This document shows positions 54,127-64,000 of a DNA stretch of 64,000 nucleotides, one piece after another. The number at the start of each line of letters is the position of its first letter. Position 1 is the first letter of the stretch. The position numbers and the translations under genes were made by a program. The notes under the pieces were generated by a model. The model made no database searches. It saw only the letters and a list, made by a program, of their open reading frames with translations, and was not told the origin of the DNA. The stretch spans positions 434,001-498,000 of the forward strand of contig NZ_CP059733.1 in NCBI RefSeq assembly GCF_000948985.2. Reading direction: 5' to 3'. Source of the DNA: Thalassomonas viridans (GTDB taxonomy: Bacteria; Pseudomonadota; Gammaproteobacteria; Enterobacterales; Alteromonadaceae).

Positions 54127-54306
54127 TAATTCTCCCTTTAATCCCCGCAATCTGGCGTCGCAGAGCTTTGCCGGTATTTAATAACCCCGAGTTCAGGTTG
54201 AACAATAATTGTCTGAAAAATAGCCGTTTCAGGCTGGCAATAAGGCTTGGCTAAGCGTTATTATGCATACTTGTAGATTGAGCAAAAAATAAAAGGAAGG
54301 CATAGG

Positions 54307-54630
54307 ATGAGAGTGATCACCGCACTGGCAGCACTGGGCCTGCTACTGTTAAGCAGCCCCGGTAGCGCGAAACAAGTGGAAGTGGAAATCTATAAAATGC
54401 AGTTTATCCCGCAGCAGGTGGTGATAGCCCCCGGGGATACGGTAATCTGGCGCAATAAGGAAAAAAGGCAATACCATAACGTCTGGTTCAAGCAGTTCAC
54501 CCAAGAGGAGCCGGATTACTTTTTTCCCGGCGAAACTTTTGAGCAGCATTTTGATAAAGCCGGCACCTACCCTTATGTTTGTGGCCCGCATCCGAAAATG
54601 ACAGGTACGGTGATTGTTAAAGCCGGTTAA
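54307..54630 (+). CDS. Exported cupredoxin (plastocyanin-like)
   Basis: A 107-residue type I copper protein with a signal peptide (RVITALAALGLLLLSSPGSA, cut near 21). The copper ligands are His57 in QYHNVW, then Cys92, His95 and Met98 in VCGPHPKM, the order seen in plastocyanin and amicyanin. It probably carries electrons in the periplasm; the partner is not visible in the window. AAAGGAAGG precedes the ATG. Confidence 0.88.
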   Translation: MRVITALAALGLLLLSSPGSAKQVEVEIYKMQFIPQQVVIAPGDTVIWRNKEKRQYHNVWFKQFTQEEPDYFFPGETFEQHFDKAGTYPYVCGPHPKMTGTVIVKAG

Positions 54631-55046
54631 AGCCGTGATCGCATGGTTTGGTTTTAGTGCATTCGATCTTCTCCCAGGTTCATAACTTAGGAGAATGATA
54701 TAAAACTGAAAAACTGGCTTTTGATCTTTCCTTACTGAATGCGGATGAAAAATTTGGCGAATCGACGCTACAGGCGATATTTTGAAAATATTGGCGGCTA
54801 TTTTTGTTACTAAATTAGCTGGCAGGCAATTTAATCGTGCACAAGCTAACAGCCGGCTGTCGAATTAAGTCTTGCTGCCCGCTAACGGGAGTGTTGATGG
54901 GGATCTATTGACGACCTTGCGCACAAACTTGCTTATGGCCTTTTTATTGCGCTGGCTATCACAGTGAAGGCTTTAGTATACTAGCCCCATCAAATACCTG
55001 ACCCGGCTTAACATCCATAAGCCCGAAGTAATTACCCGGAGTGCCA
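54631..55046. other. Intergenic region before rluF
   Basis: The 416 bp contain no frame that looks protein-coding. A TATACT hexamer near 54979 could serve as a -10 element for rluF, with only a poor -35 (TGGCTA) 18 bp upstream. Nothing else could be named. Confidence 0.35.
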
Positions 55047-56054
55047 GTGAGCAGCAATGAAAAACGCCTGAATAAATTTATCAGTGAATCGGGCTTTTGC
55101 TCCCGAAGGGAAGCGGACAAGCTGATTGAACAAAACCAGGTAACCATCAACGGCAAACATCCGGAGCTGGGCACTAAGGTATTGCCCGGCGATACTGTGG
55201 AAGTGGACGGCAAACAAATCAATGCTAGCCCGGAGAATAAATCTGACCGCATCTATATTGCCTATAACAAACCTATAGGTATTACCTGTACCACGGAGCG
55301 CCATGTCAGAGGCAATATTATCGATGCCATCCGCCATAAAGAACGTATCTTTCCTATCGGGCGCCTGGATAAGCCCTCGGAAGGACTGATTTTTCTTACC
55401 AGTGACGGCGATATCGTCAACAAGATCTTGCGGGCGGAAAACGCCCACGACAAGGAATATGTGGTTACTGTGGACAAACCTATCAGCGAACGTTTTATCG
55501 AGCGCATGTCAAAAGGAGTGCCTATTCTTGGCACTATTACCCAGCCGTGCCAGGTGAAAATGCAAAGCCGTTTTGTGTTTAGGATCATTTTGACCCAGGG
55601 ACTGAACCGCCAAATCAGGCGCATGTGTGAATACCTGGGGTATGAAGTGAAAAAGCTGAAACGTACCCGGATCATGAATGTCACCCTGGACAAGCTTAAA
55701 CCCGGTCAGTGGCGGGATTTGACCGCGCAGGAGATGGCAGAAATCAATGCCGCCGTGGCCGGTTCCAGTAAAACCGCGGTAAATACCGCTTTGCCTAAAG
55801 AGCATAGTCAGACGAAGGCAGAGGGCAAAGCTCAGGTTAAGCCTAAGGCTAAAGACAAGGGACAGGATAAAGACCAGGGGGAGCATAAAAAAGATTTTCG
55901 CCGGGACGATAACAGGGACGGACAAAGAGACGGCAAATCCAGGCAGACGGGTAAAGACAAGCCAAAAGGTAAGGGCCTGGTGAAAATCGTTAATACCCGG
56001 AAAAAACCTTCGGCTGATACCCTGACTTTAAAACGTCCGGCAAAGTCGAAATAG
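55047..56054 (+). CDS. rluF: 23S rRNA pseudouridine synthase (RluF) with a lysine-rich tail
   Basis: A 335-residue protein. An S4 RNA-binding domain (RLNKFISESGFCSRREADKL) is followed by the RsuA-type catalytic domain, with the catalytic aspartate in FPIGRLDKPSEGLIF, then NAHDKEYVVTVDKP and GLNRQIRRMCEYLGY. It modifies 23S rRNA (U2604 in E. coli). After about residue 235 comes a 100-residue tail rich in K, D, G and Q, probably disordered and RNA-binding. The start is set to GTG at 55047 because GGAG lies five bases before it; for the in-frame GTG at 55041 the same GGAG would overlap the start codon. Confidence 0.9.
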   Translation: MSSNEKRLNKFISESGFCSRREADKLIEQNQVTINGKHPELGTKVLPGDTVEVDGKQINASPENKSDRIYIAYNKPIGITCTTERHVRGNIIDAIRHKERIFPIGRLDKPSEGLIFLTSDGDIVNKILRAENAHDKEYVVTVDKPISERFIERMSKGVPILGTITQPCQVKMQSRFVFRIILTQGLNRQIRRMCEYLGYEVKKLKRTRIMNVTLDKLKPGQWRDLTAQEMAEINAAVAGSSKTAVNTALPKEHSQTKAEGKAQVKPKAKDKGQDKDQGEHKKDFRRDDNRDGQRDGKSRQTGKDKPKGKGLVKIVNTRKKPSADTLTLKRPAKSK

Positions 56055-56106
56055 ACCTATTGTTATCTCCCGTCGTGGTTTCTTGTTTGTAACAAGCTTT
56101 TGATAA

Positions 56107-56143
56107 AAATACCCCGTTCCGAATACGGCTGAACGGGGTATTT
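56107..56143. terminator. Bidirectional terminator between rluF and the 83-residue gene
   Basis: Thirteen-base arms (56107-56119 and 56131-56143) with the core ACCCCGTTC paired to GAACGGGGT are perfect around an 11-base loop. Flanking A- and T-rich ends serve both strands. It separates two convergent genes. Confidence 0.85.
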
Positions 56144-56160
56144 AGTTCAGAGCTGTAAAG

Positions 56161-56412
56161 CTAGTCTCTCAGTTTGTGATGCAGCTCCTCTATTCTGTCC
56201 CTGAATTCCATTACCCTGACTTTTAACCAATAGCTGTGGTGGCCCAGGCCGTCGCCGCAGGCTTCGTCGATGCAGGCGGGATCCCTGACGATAGCGCTAA
56301 AGGCGTCGCAGAGAAAGGCGCATTGTTCGCTGAACTTGTTGAAGTCATCGCACAGCGCTAGGGCTTGGCTGGCCAGCTCTTTTTCGTGGTTGCCGTTATT
56401 AGAATCTGACAT
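56161..56412 (-). CDS. Small cysteine-rich helical protein, unknown function
   Basis: An 83-residue acidic protein of no family I recognise. It is largely helical (KELASQALALCDDFNKFSEQCAFLCDAF and a C-terminal VMEFRDRIEELHHKLRD). It has five cysteines, at about residues 21, 31, 35, 48 and 52 (CDDF, QCAFLC, ACIDEAC), then GLGHHSYW; metal binding is possible. GCAGGAGGTCATC gives a near-perfect ribosome site. It lies 427 bp downstream of the tubulin-like gene on the same strand, separated by that gene's terminator, and overlaps a possible 47-codon frame just upstream. Confidence 0.65.
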   Translation of the reverse strand: MSDSNNGNHEKELASQALALCDDFNKFSEQCAFLCDAFSAIVRDPACIDEACGDGLGHHSYWLKVRVMEFRDRIEELHHKLRD

Positions 56413-56542
56413 GATGACCTCCTGCGGTGCTTAGGAACAGGTTAGGGGTTTTCGAGGAAGGGGCGCAGTGGTGTCTGCGTATCTTTAGTGTTAAAAAAAC
56501 TTTAGCCGAGTGAAACTCTGGCATATCATAAATGTTAGCCAT
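56399..56542 (-). CDS. Possible 47-residue small protein with a perfect ribosome site
   Basis: The minus strand carries AGGAGG eight bases before an ATG at 56542. It opens a 47-codon frame (MANIYDMPEFHSAKVFLTLK...) that ends in TAA at 56399-56401, overlapping the start of the 83-residue gene in another frame. The ribosome site is among the strongest in the window, which argues for real translation. The C-terminal half (KIRRHHCAPSSKTPNLFLST) looks less protein-like. It may be a small protein or a coupling leader. Confidence 0.42.
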   Translation of the reverse strand: MANIYDMPEFHSAKVFLTLKIRRHHCAPSSKTPNLFLSTAGGHHVRF

Positions 56543-56780
56543 AATTGATACCTCCTAAGGTTAGTATCGGTTTTGGTTAGCTGTCTCCGGGTGGTTCGAG
56601 CACTCGGGGGCAGCGCTGTTGTTTTTCAGTGCATAGCTTTGTGTTGGCAAATACCTCGCTTGGTTTGCTGTTGGTGTATTAGGCATAGTATATGAGGTTG
56701 GATAAATCAACAGAAAGAGGTGTTACTTTTTGCCGGGTGGTGTGAGCGGCAGGCAGTGTTATATCCCGGGTTAATATTTA

Positions 56781-56809
56781 GAAATAAAGAGGCCGGCATA
56801 AGCCGGCCT
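56781..56809 (-). terminator. Intrinsic terminator of the tubulin-like gene
   Basis: Eight-base GC-rich arms AGGCCGGC and GCCGGCCT around a four-base loop, followed on the minus strand by CTTTATTTC. It lies about 30 bp after the stop codon. Confidence 0.83.
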
Positions 56810-56838
56810 GTCTGTGTTTCAGGTTTTTCTGCCCCGGA

Positions 56839-59124
56839 CTAGTCGTCCTCTTTGATGTCTTCCTTTTTGCTCTTTTTTGGCTTGGCGGGTTTAGTTTCCG
56901 ACAGAGCTTCAGAAAAACTGAAATTATCATTAAGGGAGATAATCTTGGTTTTGCTGATTTTATGGCGGTAGATTTCCCGCAGGTAGTGGATGGATTTTTT
57001 CACGCAGTCCAGGGTCAGGCGGATATCATTGATGGAGGTGAATTTCTTGCTGTCCTGGATCAGCTCACGGTATTTCTTCTCGTACATGGGCTTGATGGCG
57101 TACCAGTTGGTATCCAGGATCTTGGCCGGATTCTCATTTTCCACCAGCATGGCTTCAAGCTTACTTTCGTTAAATACCGGGGCGCGGATAAAGTCGATAA
57201 TGGCCTTGTCCAGCGAGTCGTCGAACCTGTGATCGTCCTTGGCAAAACAGCGTTTGATATAGGCGACTATCAGGGTTAAAAAGTCATCGCTTAGACACGG
57301 GCTTTTCGCTATCAGGGTGGTCAGGGACAGGTTGGCGGAAGCGCCTATCACTAACGCATAACGTTTTAACGTGGTATTGGGGAACAGGCTGTTAAGGTGC
57401 ATTTTCAGCTTGTTCAGGTCCATATAGGAAAGCTTATAGTCTTTCGGGAGGGAAATAATGGATACCACGGAAGAACAGTTTTTAAAGAAATGCAGGTCTG
57501 CCAGGTGTTTGGCGTTATAGTTGGATTCCTTGTACTGGCGCAGCGCCTCCCGGTAACGCTCGGATTCCACCGGCAGTAAACTTACCCCTTCTATCGCCTG
57601 GGTCTGCCTGTTGTAGTGGGGCAGGTCGATGGAGCGGTAGAAGAGATCGTCGATATCCAGCATCAGCTGTTCGCCGTTGCCGAGTTTCAGTTTGCCTTCG
57701 CCACCCTGGCTGCCGTCGCCGACCACAGATTCGGCATAAGCGATGGCTACCGGCCCCGCCAGGCTCATAAAGAGGTCGTTGGCATCCAGGCGTATGGTTT
57801 CGCCGATGTCGATACCGGCGCGGCGGAAGTAGTTTTCGTCGTAGTCGGTAGTCACTGCCTGGGCGGTGAGGATATTAAAGATCTGCTGGCTGATGTACTG
57901 GTTGGCGTGTTTTTCCATGGCGTTGACATCTATGTGCTGGATACCGCCGTCGGAGTCGTTTTGTTCGGCGTAGCGCATGATGTCGTTGGAGATCAGCATC
58001 ATGGAATTCCAGGGCCGGATGCGGCGCATGACGTTTTCCGAGGTGCTGTCTTCGTTGTCCATGTTGTAGGAGAAATTCCATTCCTCCGACAGGTATTTAC
58101 ACAGCAGGCGCCCGGCATTGATATGCAGGGCTTCCGACATTTCCACCCCCTGGTCGGTAATATTGGGCAGGATACAGATGCCGCTGGTGAATATAGGCTC
58201 GAACACAAAAGACTGGTTCTGGCTTACCAGCTCTTTTTCCGGGCGGATATCAAAGGTTTTGCTCATATAGGAGTATTGCTGGGCCAGGCCGAATTCCGAA
58301 GCCATGCCCGAGCCGGTGCCGCCGCCGGCGCTGAAAATATAAAAGTACAGCCGCGACTGGTTGGCCTTGATGCCGCAGGAGTCGATGAGATAAGAGTGAA
58401 TGAATTTCCAGTCGGAGTTGCTGAAATGTTCGGTATCCTTGTTGAGGATAATTTTTGCCAGGTATTGGCCTAATATCGGGGCGTTACCTGCGCCGCCGGC
58501 ATGCACTTCCGACAGATCCATGATTTTCAGCTTGTTGTATTCCCGCAGAAAGTCGTTGTCTATGCCTTTGGACGAGAAACGGATGCGGCCTTCGATATCC
58601 TTGTCCAGGTCTCCCAGCATCACCAGGGGTTCGATTAAAAATACCGGTTTGACGATTTTCTTTTGCTGGAGTTTTAAACTGCGCTGGATCCATTTTACCG
58701 GCCGCGCCTCTTTTTCCTTAACCTGTTTTTGTTCGTGGTTAAATTCGGTCAGGTAAAAGTTGCGGGCGTTATGTACCAGGGAGGCAACATCCAGGGCGAT
58801 GTTGGAGCCGCAGCGGCCGAGGCCGATCAGGCACACGGAAGGAAAGTTGGGCAGTTTGCGCTCGCTTTCTTCCTGGTTGTGTTCGCTGGGGTAAACTTCG
58901 CTTCTGAGGACATCGAGGTTTTTCAGGATGCGCGACAGATCTTTTTCAGTGAAATACATATAAGGCGTGTTGCTGTGTTTATCCTTAAGTATTAGCTCAC
59001 TTTGCGGTTCTTTGACAATTACGTCAAAATCGTCACTGGCCTCAACCACAGGTTCGGGTGTCGGTTTTACCCTGCCTGCACGTTGGGGACCAAGCGGACG
59101 AGTCTGAGACTTCTTTGACTGCAT
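56839..59124 (-). CDS. Tubulin/FtsZ-superfamily GTPase-like protein (Tubulin_2 type)
   Basis: A 761-residue protein with the hallmarks of the tubulin/FtsZ GTP-binding domain but far longer than FtsZ. After a basic, proline-containing N-terminus (1-90), VCLIGLGRCGSNIALDVASL (97-116) is the first nucleotide loop. LSEVHAGGAGNAPILGQYLA (204-223) is a second glycine-rich loop. FYIFSAGGGTGSGMASEFG (261-279) contains the tubulin signature GGGTGSG at 267-273. The T7 catalytic loop could not be placed with confidence. The C-terminal 350 residues are unique, and the tail is lysine-rich. It fits the FtsZ-like families described in Proteobacteria by Makarova and Koonin, thought to act in membrane remodelling. 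It appears monocistronic, with an extended -10 promoter and its own terminator. Confidence 0.82.
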   Translation of the reverse strand: MQSKKSQTRPLGPQRAGRVKPTPEPVVEASDDFDVIVKEPQSELILKDKHSNTPYMYFTEKDLSRILKNLDVLRSEVYPSEHNQEESERKLPNFPSVCLIGLGRCGSNIALDVASLVHNARNFYLTEFNHEQKQVKEKEARPVKWIQRSLKLQQKKIVKPVFLIEPLVMLGDLDKDIEGRIRFSSKGIDNDFLREYNKLKIMDLSEVHAGGAGNAPILGQYLAKIILNKDTEHFSNSDWKFIHSYLIDSCGIKANQSRLYFYIFSAGGGTGSGMASEFGLAQQYSYMSKTFDIRPEKELVSQNQSFVFEPIFTSGICILPNITDQGVEMSEALHINAGRLLCKYLSEEWNFSYNMDNEDSTSENVMRRIRPWNSMMLISNDIMRYAEQNDSDGGIQHIDVNAMEKHANQYISQQIFNILTAQAVTTDYDENYFRRAGIDIGETIRLDANDLFMSLAGPVAIAYAESVVGDGSQGGEGKLKLGNGEQLMLDIDDLFYRSIDLPHYNRQTQAIEGVSLLPVESERYREALRQYKESNYNAKHLADLHFFKNCSSVVSIISLPKDYKLSYMDLNKLKMHLNSLFPNTTLKRYALVIGASANLSLTTLIAKSPCLSDDFLTLIVAYIKRCFAKDDHRFDDSLDKAIIDFIRAPVFNESKLEAMLVENENPAKILDTNWYAIKPMYEKKYRELIQDSKKFTSINDIRLTLDCVKKSIHYLREIYRHKISKTKIISLNDNFSFSEALSETKPAKPKKSKKEDIKEDD

Positions 59125-59141
59125 TTTATCTCTCCAGGTAG

Positions 59142-59150
59142 ATTATACCA
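59142..59150 (-). promoter_or_regulatory. Extended -10 promoter of the tubulin-like gene
   Basis: The minus strand reads TGGTATAAT, a perfect extended -10 (TG-N-TATAAT), so a -35 is not essential; upstream only a poor ATTTTG is seen. Transcription would start near 59135, leaving a leader of about 11 nt that includes the GGAGAG ribosome site. Confidence 0.65.
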
Positions 59151-59495
59151 AGCCGATAACCGCACAAAATCTGCTGAATGTAGATATACCAGATGTACAG
59201 AAAATCCGTTTATCCCCGGGCGTTAAAGCCGGGTTTTGTACATAAAATAAATCAGTTTGGTATTCATTAACGCCAAATTATTTATACCTAATATAGGCCA
59301 AAAAGAAATCAAAAACTATGGTTAAATTATAATTCGGCGGCAATTGCTGACGGAGATCACGTTTTTTAACTATTTGTTGTAGCAGTATTTATTTTTGCCT
59401 GCCTTGATTGTAAGCGGGCTATGCCCGCCCGCCGCTCCCGTTTGCCGGCGCCTGCCGTTTGGCGGGTGTTTACGGTGAAGTTTTTGTGAATGAAG
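59151..59495. other. Intergenic region with two inverted repeats
   Basis: It holds a CCCGG...CCGGG repeat near 59216-59236 and a GCGGGC-TAT-GCCCGC hairpin near 59413-59427, plus a long AT-rich stretch between them. No coding frame is convincing. Confidence 0.4.
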
Positions 59496-59517
59496 GGCCG
59501 GTTTTGTTGCTCCGGCC
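59496..59517 (-). terminator. Weak hairpin after the spermidine-synthase-like gene
   Basis: Arms GGCCGG and CCGGCC enclose a ten-base loop 10 bp beyond the stop codon. The minus-strand tail (CTTCATTC) has few T residues, so termination is probably partial. Confidence 0.45.
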
Positions 59518-59526
59518 ACAAGCTTG

Positions 59527-60429
59527 TCAGTCTATGTTCAGCAGGTTGGCCGGTGAGTATTGATCTGTTAATACCCGGGTATCTTCCGGCCAGTCTTTTT
59601 CTTGCGAAGCTTGGGTCATCAGGGCAAAAATGACTTTGATGTTGACGCCGTAAGGTTTCAGGCGTTTGTCGAGATCGTCCAGGCGCCGGCTCAGGATTTT
59701 CATGTCTGGCAAAGGCTGCTTGGCGGTGAGAATAATGCGGTTTTCATTGACGCTGTTCCTGACATTAAAGTAATCGCCGAACACATCATAATAAGTGGCT
59801 GACTCATAGGCATATAAACCGCTGTTGGAAAAGGTATTGGAGGTTAATACGCCGTTATCGCTGAGCAGTTGCTTTGCTTCCTGCAGAAACTCCCGGGTCA
59901 GCAGGTGTTCGGGAATATATTCGCCGTTAAAGGCATCCAGGATGATCCAGTCGTATTGTTGTTTTTTCATCAGCGCCCGTTTGATAAACAGGCGGCCGTC
60001 CTGGTCTATGGCGGTGACGCGCTCGTTTTCGAAAAAGCCGAAATATTCGCGGGCAACCTTGATCACCGCGGGATCTATTTCGACATTATCGATACGGGCA
60101 TCCGGGTAGAGCTGGTGCAGGGTATTGGACATGGTGCCGCCGCCCAGGCCGACAATCAGGATACGCTCCGGCTGACTGTTGAGTATCAGGCCGGAAAACA
60201 GCAGCTTGGTATAGTTGAATACCAGCTGTTGCGGCTGGCTTTTATAAAGGCAGCTCTGGTTGGATTTTTTCTGTTTAACGTTAAACCTCAGGCAGCGTAA
60301 ATCCCCCTTGTCTTCCACCATGATATTGCGGTACAGGGAACGTTCGCTGTGGACAATTTCGGCCTTGCCCGGCCAAGGCGTGCCGGCACCAAGCAGTAGC
60401 AATAAAGCGGGTAAAACAGATTTAAACAT
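59527..60429 (-). CDS. Spermidine-synthase-like aminopropyl/methyltransferase-fold protein, exported or anchored
   Basis: A 300-residue protein with an N-terminal hydrophobic signal (MFKSVLPALLLLLGAG), then a spermidine-synthase Rossmann fold. ERILIVGLGGGTMSNTLHQL is the nucleotide loop, DNVEIDPAVIKVAREYFGF binds the methionine part of decarboxylated SAM, and WIILDAFNGEYIPEHLLT holds the catalytic aspartate position. The ATG at 60429 has AGGAAG upstream. It overlaps the stop of the membrane-protein gene before it by 8 bp. In many bacteria these two parts form one fused membrane protein. Whether it makes a polyamine is unknown. Confidence 0.8.
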   Translation of the reverse strand: MFKSVLPALLLLLGAGTPWPGKAEIVHSERSLYRNIMVEDKGDLRCLRFNVKQKKSNQSCLYKSQPQQLVFNYTKLLFSGLILNSQPERILIVGLGGGTMSNTLHQLYPDARIDNVEIDPAVIKVAREYFGFFENERVTAIDQDGRLFIKRALMKKQQYDWIILDAFNGEYIPEHLLTREFLQEAKQLLSDNGVLTSNTFSNSGLYAYESATYYDVFGDYFNVRNSVNENRIILTAKQPLPDMKILSRRLDDLDKRLKPYGVNIKVIFALMTQASQEKDWPEDTRVLTDQYSPANLLNID

Positions 60430-61069
60430 GGCGGGCTTCCTGATCTTTAACGGGCATGGCGGTATTTTTTGTGACCTTGTCGGCGAAAATGGCAATAAGC
60501 CCCAGCAGCGACAGCAGGAAACTGAAAGTGAAAATAATCTGGTTGACCTCCATATAGAGCACCAGGTAAAACGAGGTGATAATAGTGCCCAGGGCGCTGC
60601 CCAGGGTGGAGACAAAGTATAAGACCCCCGCCACCTGGCCGCTTTCGTTTTTATTTTTTACCAGCAGGCGCACCGAGTAAGGGGATAACATGCCGAGGAT
60701 CACTGTGGGTATGAAAAACAACGCGCTGGCGGCCATCAGCGAGCCGTAGCGGCTGTCTTCTATTTTCAGGAAAATGGCCTGCATAATGTCATTGGCATAC
60801 AGGGCAATAGGTAAAATAAAGATGCCGCCGAGGACAAAGATGGTGCCGAAGCGTTTCAGGGAGGCGGCGCGGGTGGATAACTTGCCGCCGAGCAGGTACC
60901 CGAAAGACAGGCTCACCATAAACACGGTAATGATGCTGCCCCAGATATGTATGCTGCTGCCGAAAAAGGGCGCCAGGATGCGTCCCCCCAAAAGTTCAAT
61001 GCCCATAATGGAGAAGCCACTACAAAAGGCCAGGCTGTAGATCAGGGGATTTTGCCAACGGGTAAACAT
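60422..61069 (-). CDS. Multi-helix membrane partner of the spermidine-synthase-like protein
   Basis: A 215-residue inner-membrane protein with six predicted helices. It matches the MFS-like N-terminal half of fused spermidine synthase-type membrane proteins. Signatures are SGFSIMGIELLGGRILAPFFGSS, FGYLLGGKLSTR, FIPTVILGMLSPYSVRLL and AGVLYFVSTLGSALGTIITSFYL. The usual fusion is split here into two overlapping genes. The membrane part may import or bind the polyamine-like substrate. Confidence 0.82.
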   Translation of the reverse strand: MFTRWQNPLIYSLAFCSGFSIMGIELLGGRILAPFFGSSIHIWGSIITVFMVSLSFGYLLGGKLSTRAASLKRFGTIFVLGGIFILPIALYANDIMQAIFLKIEDSRYGSLMAASALFFIPTVILGMLSPYSVRLLVKNKNESGQVAGVLYFVSTLGSALGTIITSFYLVLYMEVNQIIFTFSFLLSLLGLIAIFADKVTKNTAMPVKDQEARHV

Positions 61070-61199
61070 ATTCAGATCCTGTTACGGTTTGCATCACACA
61101 AGTGGTGATAATTTCAACTTAAGGTTTTATCCTACCGGATCTGCTGCAAGATAAAAATGTTTCTTTTTTAAGGAGATAAACAAGAAGATAAATAGGGAG

Positions 61200-61242
61200 G
61201 CAGGCAGGTTAGCCCTCCCTGGAGGAAGGCAAACCTGCCTGC
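61200..61242 (-). terminator. Long hairpin after uvrA
   Basis: Eleven-base perfect arms GCAGGCAGGTT and AACCTGCCTGC enclose a second stem (CCTCC with GGAGG). The structure begins 8 bp after the uvrA stop codon. The following minus-strand bases (CTCCCTATTTATC) give only a modest U-tract. Confidence 0.6.
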
Positions 61243-61249
61243 TTATCGG

Positions 61250-64000
<2,751 letters not shown>

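Noticed and set aside
57616..58473. 285-codon frame antisense to the tubulin-like gene
   Set aside because: The sense strand carries the tubulin motifs through this region; the antisense product is histidine/valine-rich without domain features.
56839..59124. Assignment of the tubulin-like gene as cell-division FtsZ
   Set aside because: It is about twice the length of FtsZ, lacks a clear FtsZ T7 loop and is not in a division and cell-wall cluster.

Overview
The window is 64 kb of chromosome from a marine-type gammaproteobacterium. The succinyltransferase arginine pathway next to pabA, the NtrC/sigma-54 assimilatory nitrate genes, mpl-ubiX, uvrA and many signalling proteins point to Alteromonadales, most likely Colwelliaceae (Thalassomonas/Colwellia-like). 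That placement is an inference from gene content. No tRNA, rRNA, CRISPR array, insertion sequence or phage module was seen.

Layout. (1) 1-5.8 kb, minus strand: pabA, an HDOD-domain gene, then astC, astA and a cut-off astD for arginine catabolism. (2) 6-7.4 kb: an outer-membrane porin gene preceded by two perfect FNR-type palindromes. (3) 7.6-14.5 kb: the assimilatory nitrate operon nirB-nirD-nasA-cobA, driven by a textbook sigma-54 promoter with an upstream NtrC palindrome. (4) 14.5-23.8 kb: a TPR protein, an AraC regulator with a LysE-type exporter, a solute-binding-like protein, and a Tat-exported molybdenum hydroxylase operon (Mo subunit, 2Fe-2S subunit, tri-haem cytochrome c). (5) 23.9-27.5 kb: a PP2C phosphatase/Ser-Thr kinase fusion and a nitrate/nitrite transporter, the second half of the nitrate regulon, with its own sigma-54/NtrC promoter of almost identical geometry.

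(6) 27.7-32.5 kb: a four-gene operon (glutamine synthetase-like ligase, aldehyde dehydrogenase, iron alcohol dehydrogenase, class I glutamine amidotransferase). Its enzyme set fits gamma-glutamylation, two-step oxidation and hydrolysis of an amino alcohol. (7) 32.5-41.4 kb: small unknown genes, pxpABC 5-oxoprolinase with a DCC-family gene, a MOSC/ferredoxin-reductase/ferredoxin fusion, mpl and ubiX. (8) 41.6-50.7 kb: a secreted beta-propeller/amidohydrolase, two GNAT acetyltransferases, a protein resembling the C80 (MARTX) cysteine protease domain, a DUF3012 lipoprotein, a cluster of five DnaA-box-like 9-mers, and a LysR / DJ-1-like / YqhD-like group. (9) 50.9-56.1 kb: a CheY-like receiver, a CheC-like phosphatase and a PAS-GGDEF-EAL protein, then a cupredoxin and rluF. 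(10) 56.1-64 kb: small unknown genes, a divergent tubulin/FtsZ-superfamily GTPase, a split spermidine-synthase-like pair and uvrA, cut by the window end.

The most interesting items are the tubulin-like GTPase with its small neighbours, the C80-like protein, the putative amino-alcohol gamma-glutamyl pathway, the paired NtrC/sigma-54 promoters flanking a 9 kb interruption, and the DnaA-box cluster.
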